64,000 nucleotides of DNA from DATHRK01 sp035465395. GTDB lineage: Bacteria; Gemmatimonadota; Gemmatimonadetes; Longimicrobiales; RSA9. Shown here one piece after another: positions 23,214 to 30,851 of the stretch; the stretch's first letter is position 1; each line of letters starts with the position of its first letter. The notes beneath the pieces are model-generated. The model had not been told where the DNA came from, did no database searches, and was given only the letters and a program-made list of their open reading frames with translations. Location: positions 53,220 to 117,219 of the forward strand of contig DATHRK010000051.1 in NCBI GenBank assembly GCA_035465395.1, in the 5' to 3' direction. The translations under genes were made by a program, and so were the position numbers.

Positions 23214-25939
23214 CGTCGGCCCACGCGGCGCGACACGCGGCCGTAGTAGGTCTCGGAGTCGATGCTTTCCATCGTTTCCATGAACGCGTCGCGCAACGCG
23301 CCTTCGAGCGGTCCGCGGTCGGCCACCGCCTCGAGGACGTCGGCGAGGTAGTGATCGGACTCCAGCGTCCGTGCGGCGATGACCACGGTCGCCAGGGATT
23401 CGGGATCCCCGGCGGAGGCGTCGAGGAACGCGCGCAGCATCTCGGCGCGGTAGTGGTCTGAGTCCGTGCTGGCGACGATGCGGACGAACGCTCGCTGGGC
23501 TTCGGCCGAGGTCAGGCCGCCCACCACGAGCCGCTCGGCGACCTCGGCGATGTAGTGCCCGGACTCCATGGCGTCGGGCAACGCCATCGCGACCGCGACC
23601 TGCACGCCCTGGCCCCCGCCATCCAGGAGCGCAAGGAGGACTTCGGCGCGGTAGTGGTCGGAGTCCATGCTGCGCACGATCCGGATGACCTCGTCCCGGT
23701 CGCCGGGCGCCAGCTCCTGCGTCTCGATCGCGGCCACAAGCATCTCGGCCGTGTAGTGATCGGAGTCGATGTGTCCCACCGCCTCGAGGAGCGCCTGGGT
23801 GCCGCGCACGCCGAGCGCCCCGCTCCGCATGGCCCGGCCCAGGATCTCGGCACGGTAGTGGTCCGAATCGATCCCCTGCACGGTGCTCACCAACGCCGTC
23901 CTGCCTTCGGCCGACATCGGTCCCGCGTCCACCAGCGCCCCGGCAACGGTCGCGACGTAGTGGTCCGAGTCGATGCGTGAGCCGGCGAGCTGGAGCGCCC
24001 GCACGACCTGCCCGGGTGTGAGCCGGGCCTGCTCGATGAGCTCGGTGAAGTACACCGAGCGCACCCAGTCGCCGCCCAGGAGGCCGATCTCGGCGAAGAC
24101 CGCATCGGGACCGCCCTGGCGCAGGAGGGACGCCACCCGCTGCTCGGCGCCGAACCCGCTGTTGCGGGCCAGTTGCAGTACGATGCGCGCGAACCAGCGC
24201 CTGGCATCGGCGTCGAAGACGGTCTCCCTGCCCGCGTAGCGGTAGGTGTAGACAGGGGACCCGTCCCGCGCGGGCACCGCCTCCAGCTCCCGCCGCAGGT
24301 CGCGGTCGTCCTCGCGGAGCCGGAAGCGGGCGTCCGGGCCCAGGTACGCGATGCCGTCGAGCGCGTCGTTGAAACGCACCTCCCCTTCCAGGCGGAGATC
24401 CAGCTCGCAGTCCCCGGACCGCCACCGGACGCGGTGCTGGTCGTCGTTGGCGTTGTGGGTCCGGGATCCGCGCCAGTCGCCTTCCCAGCAGGCCTCCTGG
24501 GGGAGAGCGTCGGTCGGCGCCCGGACGTCATCGCGCTGCGCCCGGGCGTCGTCGCCGGAGTCCGGAGCCGGCCGGGATGACGCGTCCCTGGATCGTGGGA
24601 TCTCCGCGTCGCGACCTTCCGCGGCAGCGGGGGCGTCGCCGCCCGCGGGGTCCCCCGGGGTGTCGCCCGGTTGCGTGGCGGCGAAGGGTGAGGCGGCTGC
24701 GAGCGGCGACACCAGCAACGCCACACCGACCAGACCCACGACCACCGATGTGCGCCGCAGCGGCGTGCGGTTCCGGTCCCCGTCCAGGACGGCGTGCACA
24801 CGCTTCGCCAACTGGGTCGCGCGGGCCATGGGCAGCGCGGGGGAGGGCAGTCCTGCCCGCATCGTGCGGGCCACCTGGAGGAGCTCTTCGGCGTAGTCGC
24901 TGGCGCGGCGGGTCCGGGCGAGCACCTCGTCGTCGCACGCGAGCTCCCGCTCATCGCGGAGCCGTCCCGCAGCGTGCCACGCGAAGGGGTTGAACCAATG
25001 GAGTGCGCATACGGCGTCGGCGATCCACTGCGTCAGCGGATCGCGACGGCGCAGGTGGGCCAGCTCGTGGCGGAGGACCGCGCGCAGGCGCTGCGTGGAC
25101 CAACCTTCCGCCGTCGTCGGCAGGGCGACCGAAGGCGTGAGCACGCCCCACGCCATGGGCATCGCGTTGTCCGGCGCGAGAAACAGCCGCGGGACCGGAA
25201 TGGCGGCCTCGTGAGCGAGCTCGGTCAGGGTGTCGGCAACGCGGCCTCCGTGAACGCGCCGACTCGCCGCCGCGATCCGGCGGACGGCGGCCATCCCCAC
25301 GAGCGTGCGGGTCACCACGGCGGCGACCCCCAGCAGCCAGACGGCCAGGAGCCAGCGGGCCAGGCCCCGACCCGCGCGTCGGGTCGCGCTCAGGGCCGAG
25401 GCGGCGGCGACCTGGCCGACCGCGCCGCCGCCGATTTCGTCGGCCGGAACCGGGTCGGGCCCGGGGGCCTCGCCTCGGGTCGGCGTCGAGGGTACGGCGG
25501 CGCCCTCGGAGCTGGCGGGAAGGGCCGTTCGATCACGCGTCCGTGATCGCTCCATCCGGGCGCCCGCGCCCGGGTCAGCCGTCGCGCCCCGCCCTGCCTT
25601 CGCGCGCCGGGGCGACGAGGGCGTTGCCAGGCCGCCGCCGTGGGCCGAGGCGCGCTGCGCGGCGGCTGGCCGATCCGTGACGGGGGCGGTGGGGGCTGCA
25701 CCACGCCAGCCGGCGACGAGCGTGCCCGCCGCGAGAAGCGCGTTCGAGCCGGGGGGAGCCCAGTCGGGCAGGCCCGCTTTCAGCACCGGCAGCAGCATGA
25801 CCGCCACCAGCGCCAGCGTCCAGCTCATGTGCCTCGTAGCCGCGGATGCGCGCCTCAGCAGCGGTGCGATGGCGACCGCCGCGGCGAGGATGACCGCGCT
25901 CTTGAGCGCGATGTCCGCGAGGAAGCTCGTCGAGATCAT
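23210..25939 (-). CDS. M56 (BlaR1/MecR1-type) membrane metallopeptidase with C-terminal SDHY repeats
   Basis: 909 residues. Two N-terminal helices, a long Ala/Pro/Arg-rich loop (about 75-180), another membrane pair, then the M56 zinc site RHELAHLRRRD (H291, E292, H295) with DERELACDDEVL downstream as third-ligand region. A further membrane helix (about 395-415) precedes a periplasmic part. The last 280 residues are eight or nine tandem units of 33-34 residues, each opening with a variant of (I/M)DSDHYRAE(V/M)L. BlaR1/MecR1 relatives sense a signal outside and cleave the partner BlaI repressor inside. The ATG overlaps the blaI stop as ATGA. The penicillin-binding sensor domain of BlaR1 is absent; the repeats replace it. 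Confidence 0.9.
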   Translation of the reverse strand: MISTSFLADIALKSAVILAAAVAIAPLLRRASAATRHMSWTLALVAVMLLPVLKAGLPDWAPPGSNALLAAGTLVAGWRGAAPTAPVTDRPAAAQRASAHGGGLATPSSPRRAKAGRGATADPGAGARMERSRTRDRTALPASSEGAAVPSTPTRGEAPGPDPVPADEIGGGAVGQVAAASALSATRRAGRGLARWLLAVWLLGVAAVVTRTLVGMAAVRRIAAASRRVHGGRVADTLTELAHEAAIPVPRLFLAPDNAMPMAWGVLTPSVALPTTAEGWSTQRLRAVLRHELAHLRRRDPLTQWIADAVCALHWFNPFAWHAAGRLRDERELACDDEVLARTRRASDYAEELLQVARTMRAGLPSPALPMARATQLAKRVHAVLDGDRNRTPLRRTSVVVGLVGVALLVSPLAAASPFAATQPGDTPGDPAGGDAPAAAEGRDAEIPRSRDASSRPAPDSGDDARAQRDDVRAPTDALPQEACWEGDWRGSRTHNANDDQHRVRWRSGDCELDLRLEGEVRFNDALDGIAYLGPDARFRLREDDRDLRRELEAVPARDGSPVYTYRYAGRETVFDADARRWFARIVLQLARNSGFGAEQRVASLLRQGGPDAVFAEIGLLGGDWVRSVYFTELIEQARLTPGQVVRALQLAGSRIDSDHYVATVAGALVDAGPMSAEGRTALVSTVQGIDSDHYRAEILGRAMRSGALGVRGTQALLEAVGHIDSDHYTAEMLVAAIETQELAPGDRDEVIRIVRSMDSDHYRAEVLLALLDGGGQGVQVAVAMALPDAMESGHYIAEVAERLVVGGLTSAEAQRAFVRIVASTDSDHYRAEMLRAFLDASAGDPESLATVVIAARTLESDHYLADVLEAVADRGPLEGALRDAFMETMESIDSETYYGRVSRRVGRR
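23213..24075 (-). repeat. Tandem SDHY protein repeats in the M56 gene
   Basis: About 100-bp tandem units within the 3' third of the M56 gene. Eight copies of the core GTAGTGGTCGGAGTC-type sequence (plus strand), encoding D-S-D-H-Y or close variants (ESGHY, ESDHY, DSETY), recur every 99-102 bp. A degenerate first unit (RSVYFTEL) precedes them. Copies have diverged at the DNA level, so this is an old protein repeat and not a recent expansion. Confidence 0.8.
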
Positions 25940-26331
25940 TGTTCGCTCCTGCGCGCCTCGGCGATCATGTCCGCCAGCCGGTCCAGCTCGTCTTCGTTCA
26001 TGTCCAGCGATTCCATGTCGAGGATCGCGGCGACCGTGCGGGCCGGCGAATCATCGAAGAACGTAGACACCATCCTCAGCAGCGCCGATCGACTCGCCTC
26101 CTCGCGAGGCACGGTGGGACGGTAGATGTAGCGGCCGTCCACGTCGGTGTGCCCCACGTGTCCCTTGCGCTCCAGCTTCGCGAGCATCGCGCGCACCGCC
26201 GAATAGCTGGGAGGGTCGGGGATGCCCGCCTGGATGTCCGCCGCCGATGCTGTCCCGCATCGGTAGAGGGCGTCCATGATCTGCCGCTCGCGGCGGGACA
26301 GGGATGCGTGGGTGGAGGCGTGTCTGGGCAT
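25936..26331 (-). CDS. BlaI/MecI/CopY-family transcriptional repressor
   Basis: 131 residues. Winged-helix N-terminus (LSRRERQIMDALYRCGTASA ... YSAVRAMLAKLERKGHVGH) and C-terminal dimer helix (SPARTVAAILDMESLDMNED). BlaI-type dimers bind TAC-n-GTA palindromes and are cleaved by a partner M56 protease. The M56 gene follows with an ATGA overlap, and two matching palindromes lie upstream at 26357-26393, so auto-repression of the operon is very likely. The signal (beta-lactam, other envelope stress, metal) cannot be read from sequence; no beta-lactamase is adjacent. Confidence 0.93.
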   Translation of the reverse strand: MPRHASTHASLSRRERQIMDALYRCGTASAADIQAGIPDPPSYSAVRAMLAKLERKGHVGHTDVDGRYIYRPTVPREEASRSALLRMVSTFFDDSPARTVAAILDMESLDMNEDELDRLADMIAEARRSEQ

Positions 26332-26356
26332 CGGGCGCCGTCGCTGATGGACAGGA

Positions 26357-26372
26357 TGCTACGTTCGTAGCA
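26357..26372. promoter_or_regulatory. BlaI-type operator, site 1
   Basis: TGCTACGTTCGTAGCA, 7-bp arms with a 2-nt centre, 26 bp before the blaI start codon. It contains the TAC(n4)GTA pattern of BlaI/MecI/CopY boxes. Confidence 0.8.
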
Positions 26373-26377
26373 CTGCC

Positions 26378-26393
26378 TGCTACGAACGTAGCA
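26378..26393. promoter_or_regulatory. BlaI-type operator, site 2
   Basis: TGCTACGAACGTAGCA, the exact reverse complement of site 1, with centres 21 bp (two helical turns) apart. This places two repressor dimers on the same DNA face over the blaI-M56 promoter. Confidence 0.8.
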
Positions 26394-26503
26394 CCGACTT
26401 CGGCGCCGGTCAATCAACGTGCTCGGGGGGCTTGTCCGACGGAGCGAGGGGGCGCGGTACTCCGGCGGCGCGGAAGGACCGAGCGAGGGGGCGCGGCGGC
26501 GTG

Positions 26504-27823
26504 TCAGGTGGTGAGGATGATGATCTCTACCCGGCGGTTTTCCGCCCGACCCGCGGGCGTGTCGTTCTCGCTCACCGGACGCGACTCCCCGAAACCCAGC
26601 GCGGTGACGCGCCGGGGCGAGAGTCCTTCCGCGATCAGCGCTGCGCGCACGGCCTCGGCGCGGCGCTCGCTCAGGGCCTGGTTGGCGGTCTCCTCGCCCA
26701 CCGAATCGGTGTGGCCCTCGATCACGATGTCGCCCTCCGGGAACTCCTGCAGCACGCGTGCGATCCTCCCTACCTCGCCGCGTGCCTGGGCCGTCAGGCT
26801 GGCCTGGCCACTGGCGAAGGTGCCGCTGCCGAGCGTGACGACGAGGCCCCGGTCGGTTTCGGTCACGCCCGCGACATTGACGAGGATGCGATCCAGATCG
26901 GCGAACGCCTCCGCCATCCTGGTCTCCGCTTCGGTCGCACGAGCCTCCGCGGCGCGGGCCGCCGCCGCGGCCGCCTCGGCCCTGGCCTCGGCCGCTGCGC
27001 GCGCCTCCGCCTCCGCCGCACTGGCCCGCTCCAACGAGTCCGCGCGGGCCCGCTCGGCCTCGAGCTGCCGGCGCGCGGCTTCGGCCTCCGCGCCGGCCTG
27101 CATGTCGCGCTCGGCGCGCCTGGCCTCCTCCTGCGCACGCAGCCTCTCCTCCTCCCGCAGGCGCTCGCGCTCGCGGGCGCGCGCGTCGTCGTCGGAAGCC
27201 CGACCGCTCCCACCGATGCCCGGCGCCGCCGGGACATCCTCGGGCGCCGGCTGATAGGCCCCGGTGCCCCTCACCATGTACCGGAAGCCGGCCTCGAAGG
27301 CCCAGTGGTCGATGTTGGTTACGAAGGTCCGTCTCGCCTCCACCACGAACGCGGTACGGGCGCGATCGTCGAGCGCGTAGCGCGCCCCCACGCCGAACGT
27401 GAACCCGGCGTAGATGCCCTCCAACAGATCGCCGACGTTGGGGTCGGACGGCACGCTCGCGCTGACGTAGTTCAGGCTGAGCGCCGCGAGAAGGCTGGCG
27501 GCCGTCCGCCGGTCGCCCAGGGCGTCGGCACGCAGGCCGCCGCGAAGAGCGAAATTGCTGGCGTCGCCCACGACGCTGTCCCCCTGCTGCACGTCGAAGC
27601 CGAAGTAGTTGACCCCGCCGATGAAGCGAAGCCAGGGCCGTCCTACGTACCCGAGATCGACGTCCCCGGAGACCGAGAAGCCGCTGGACAGCTCCGAAGC
27701 CGGCAGGTCCTCGGGGGCGGCGACCCCGAGCCGGAACTCCACGCCGCCGGCGCCCGGGAACATCTGAGCCGACGCGGCTGCCGGAAATGCCGCCAGAACC
27801 GCCAACATAACCATACGTCTCAC
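26504..27823 (-). CDS. OmpA-family outer-membrane protein with coiled-coil linker
   Basis: 439 residues: signal peptide ending AAASAQ; an N-terminal 8-strand-like barrel (about 20-200, for example FTFGVGARYALDDRARTAFVVEARRTF); a 90-residue Ala/Glu/Arg-rich coiled coil (about 210-310); and a C-terminal OmpA peptidoglycan-binding domain with DIVIEGHTDSVG and the NxxLSxxRAxxV motif (NQALSERRAEAV). It ties the outer membrane to the cell wall. The GTG at 27823 is preferred because GGGAGGA precedes it and it gives the complete signal peptide; an internal ATG at 27814 is the alternative. Coiled-coil linkers of this length are not found in E. coli OmpA. Confidence 0.92.
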   Translation of the reverse strand: MRRMVMLAVLAAFPAAASAQMFPGAGGVEFRLGVAAPEDLPASELSSGFSVSGDVDLGYVGRPWLRFIGGVNYFGFDVQQGDSVVGDASNFALRGGLRADALGDRRTAASLLAALSLNYVSASVPSDPNVGDLLEGIYAGFTFGVGARYALDDRARTAFVVEARRTFVTNIDHWAFEAGFRYMVRGTGAYQPAPEDVPAAPGIGGSGRASDDDARARERERLREEERLRAQEEARRAERDMQAGAEAEAARRQLEAERARADSLERASAAEAEARAAAEARAEAAAAAARAAEARATEAETRMAEAFADLDRILVNVAGVTETDRGLVVTLGSGTFASGQASLTAQARGEVGRIARVLQEFPEGDIVIEGHTDSVGEETANQALSERRAEAVRAALIAEGLSPRRVTALGFGESRPVSENDTPAGRAENRRVEIIILTT

Positions 27824-28032
27824 GTCATCCTCCCGTAGCAGTTCCATCCCTCATCGCGCCGCGCTCGAGGGGCGCGAGCGCCGGCCCCAGCGCGAGCGAC
27901 GTCGCGCTCACGACGATGCTGCGTCCGGGCCGGGGGTGCCCCGCGCCGCCTCGGGCGGTAGTCTAGCCCTCGGCGCCGGCCGCCGGGTGCATTGCGGCCA
28001 CCCCTCGGAGAAACATACCACCGGGAACCCGG

Positions 28033-30285
28033 ATGAATCAGCCATCGGCCACCGCGACGTCCGCCGGCGCCTCCGCAGCCAGCGCCGGACACGGCTTCGG
28101 CACCGCGCCCGTCTTCCTCGCCAGCGTCAGCACGATCCTGGGCGCGATCATGTTCCTGCGGTTCGGCTACGCCGTGGGCAACGTGGGCCTGCTCGGTGCC
28201 TTCGCGATCATCGTCGTCGGCCACCTGGTCACCATCCCGACGGCGCTGGCCATCGCGGAGATCGCCACCAACCGGAAGGTCGAAGGGGGCGGCGAGTACT
28301 TCATCATCTCCCGCTCGTTCGGCAGCTCCATCGGCGGGGCCATCGGCATCGCTCTCTTCCTGTCACAGGCGATTTCCGTCGCGTTCTACATGATCGCCTT
28401 CGCGGAAGCGTTCCAGCCGCTGTCAGGGATCCTGCAGGAATCGCTGGGTGTCCAGTTCAACCCGCGCTTCGTCTCGGTGCCGGCGACGATCGGGCTCGTG
28501 GCGCTGATGCTCACCCGCGGCGCGAACCTCGGCGTGAAGGCGCTGTACGTGGTCGTCGCCACGTTGGCCGCCTCACTCATCCTGTTCTTCCTGGGCTCCC
28601 CCGTCGCCGGTGCGGAAGGGACCTCGACCGGCCTGCTGGAACGCGCAGCGGGGGCGGACCCGTTCATACTGGTCTTCGCGATCTGCTTCCCCGCGTTCAC
28701 CGGGATGACGGCCGGCGTCGGGCTCTCCGGGGATCTCGCGAATCCCAGCCGGTCCATCCCGCTGGGCATCATGTCCGCGACCGTCGTCGGCATGATCGTC
28801 TACGTCGCGCTCGTCGTGAAGCTGTGGATGTCGGCCCCCCTGGAGGTGCTCGCCGGCGACCAGCTCGTCATGGGCCAGATCGCGCTCTGGGGCCCGATCA
28901 TTCCGATCGGGCTCGCCGCCGCGACGCTGTCGTCCGCGCTGGGTTCCATCCTCGTGGCGCCGCGTACGCTGCAGGCGATCGCCGCCGACCGCGTGGTGCC
29001 GATCGAGCGAGCCAACCGCTACCTGGCCGAGGGGGTCGGGGCGAACAACGAGCCGCGCAACGCGACGATCGTGACCGCCGTGATCGCGTTCTTCGTGGTG
29101 CTTCTGGGCTCGGTCGATCTGGTAGCGCGCATCGTGTCGATGTTCTTCATGGTGACGTACGGCGCGCTGTGCGCGATCAGCTTCCTGGAGCACTTCGCGG
29201 CGCGTCCGGGCTACCGGCCCGTGTTCCGCTCCAAGTGGTGGCTGAGCCTGCTCGGCGCGGTGATGTGCCTGCTGCTCATGATCCAGATGGACCTGCTGTT
29301 CGCGGTCGTCGCGGTGGTCGCGATGGCAGGCCTCTACTTCGTGATCCGCTCGGCGCGCGGCGAGGCCGGGGATGACCTCGGGGCAATCTTTCACGGCGTG
29401 ATGACGCAGGCGTCCCGCTATCTGCAGGTCCGCATCCAGAAGTTCACGTCGGGCGATTGGCGCCCGAGCGTGATCATGATCACGCCGCGCACGTTCGACC
29501 GCGCGGCGCCCTTCCGTTTCCTATCGTGGCTCGGCCACCGCTACGGGTTCGGAACCTACCTGCACTACATCCCGGGATACCTCAACCCCGCGACCGTCGC
29601 CGAGGCACGCGCGGTGCAGCCGCGGCTGATGGAGTCCGCGCAGAAGAAGGGGAGCGCCGTCTACGTCGACACCATCATCAGCCCCTCGATGGGGTCGGCG
29701 CTGGCGCAGAGCCTCCAGGTGCCCGGGGTGTCGGGCATGGAGAACAACACCGTGATGTTCGAGTTCTCCGTCCACGACGACCGCAGCGTCGTGGAGGAGG
29801 TCACGCGCGCCTGCGAGATGGCGAGTCCCACGGGCATGAACCGCGTCGTCCTCCGGCACGGCGACCATTTCTTCGGCGACCGCCGGGAGCTGCACGTATG
29901 GCTGACCTGGAACGACTACGGGAACGCCGCGTTGATGATCCTCATGAGCTACATCCTGCTCGGCCACGAGGACTGGAAGAACGGCGAGATGTCGATCTTC
30001 GCCGCGGTCCCGCGCGACGAGGTCGCGGCGCAGACCGAGCGCCTGCAGGGCATGATCCAGGATGGGCGCATCCCGGTCAGTCGCAAGAACCTGCGCATCC
30101 TGCCGACGGGCGCGGCGGTCGACTTCCGCTCGCTGGTCGAGCGGCGCTCTTCGGCGGCGGACCTGGTCGTCGTCGGCTTCACCGAGCAGCGCCTGCGGGA
30201 GCAGGGCCCGGACACCTTCCTCCGCTTCCCTTCCCTGCGGGACGTCGCCTTCGTTTCCGCGGAGCAGAGGGTGAAGATCGAGTAG
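28033..30285 (+). CDS. SLC12-like (cation-chloride cotransporter family) APC permease
   Basis: 750 residues. An N-terminal APC-fold membrane domain of about 11-12 helices (about 22-455) begins with VFLASVSTILGAIMFLRFGY, the first-helix signature of SLC12 cation-chloride cotransporters, and includes EGGGEYFIISRSFGSSIGGA. A soluble C-terminal domain of about 290 residues follows (from RPSVIMITP to the end), as in eukaryotic SLC12 proteins, with VDTIISPSMGSALAQSLQ and VVVGFTEQRL. Substrate could be Na+/K+/Cl- or amino acids; it cannot be fixed from sequence. Monocistronic; it ends 11 nt from the convergent DUF983 gene. Confidence 0.87.
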   Translation: MNQPSATATSAGASAASAGHGFGTAPVFLASVSTILGAIMFLRFGYAVGNVGLLGAFAIIVVGHLVTIPTALAIAEIATNRKVEGGGEYFIISRSFGSSIGGAIGIALFLSQAISVAFYMIAFAEAFQPLSGILQESLGVQFNPRFVSVPATIGLVALMLTRGANLGVKALYVVVATLAASLILFFLGSPVAGAEGTSTGLLERAAGADPFILVFAICFPAFTGMTAGVGLSGDLANPSRSIPLGIMSATVVGMIVYVALVVKLWMSAPLEVLAGDQLVMGQIALWGPIIPIGLAAATLSSALGSILVAPRTLQAIAADRVVPIERANRYLAEGVGANNEPRNATIVTAVIAFFVVLLGSVDLVARIVSMFFMVTYGALCAISFLEHFAARPGYRPVFRSKWWLSLLGAVMCLLLMIQMDLLFAVVAVVAMAGLYFVIRSARGEAGDDLGAIFHGVMTQASRYLQVRIQKFTSGDWRPSVIMITPRTFDRAAPFRFLSWLGHRYGFGTYLHYIPGYLNPATVAEARAVQPRLMESAQKKGSAVYVDTIISPSMGSALAQSLQVPGVSGMENNTVMFEFSVHDDRSVVEEVTRACEMASPTGMNRVVLRHGDHFFGDRRELHVWLTWNDYGNAALMILMSYILLGHEDWKNGEMSIFAAVPRDEVAAQTERLQGMIQDGRIPVSRKNLRILPTGAAVDFRSLVERRSSAADLVVVGFTEQRLREQGPDTFLRFPSLRDVAFVSAEQRVKIE

Positions 30286-30296
30286 GAGCGAAGGCC

Positions 30297-30686
30297 TCAG
30301 TCGCGCCTGAACGTCACGTCGAGCGCCAGCCACAGCGTCCGCGAGACGGGGAAGAACAGGAAGGGACAGGCGACCGCGAGCAGCACCGCGGTCCAAGCGA
30401 GCGCCCGCCAGGGCACGTCGGGCCACGTCCAGGCGATCCCCACCAGCAACGCCGCCGCCGGCACGACCTCGGCAACGACGAGGTTCAGGACGTAGGCCCC
30501 CAGGAAATGGTCCGCCTCGCCGCGATCCAACGCCAACGCGCACGTCGGGCACCGCTCCCCGAGGCGCAGCCATGACCGGAACAACCCCCGACCGCCGCAC
30601 CGTGGACAGCGCAGCCTGAGGCCCCTCCACAGCGCCTCGAGGATGGTGCGCGTCGGCGGCAACGTACCAGACCGGTCCCCGTCCAT
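30297..30686 (-). CDS. DUF983 family zinc-ribbon membrane protein
   Basis: 129 residues. An N-terminal zinc ribbon with two CxxC pairs (RCPRCGGRGLF ... ERCPTCAL) is followed by two membrane helices (about 62-85 and 92-112). This is the DUF983 pattern. Members often sit near cytochrome oxidase assembly or mobile genes in proteobacteria, but nothing of that kind is here. Function unknown; likely an inner-membrane protein with a cytosolic metal ribbon. Confidence 0.85.
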   Translation of the reverse strand: MDGDRSGTLPPTRTILEALWRGLRLRCPRCGGRGLFRSWLRLGERCPTCALALDRGEADHFLGAYVLNLVVAEVVPAAALLVGIAWTWPDVPWRALAWTAVLLAVACPFLFFPVSRTLWLALDVTFRRD

Positions 30687-30851
30687 GGCGACGGGCTACC
30701 CCCGAACGCGGGTCCGGGTCGCCGAGGCGCCCGAGGGCCCGGGCTGAAACCGGGTCCCCGTCCCTCTCGTACGTGCCCCCGGTCGAGGAAGGCTTGCCTC
30801 CGGGACGTTTCCGGGGCGCCGTCCGCTCGTGAACCCGCTGCGCCCATCGAC

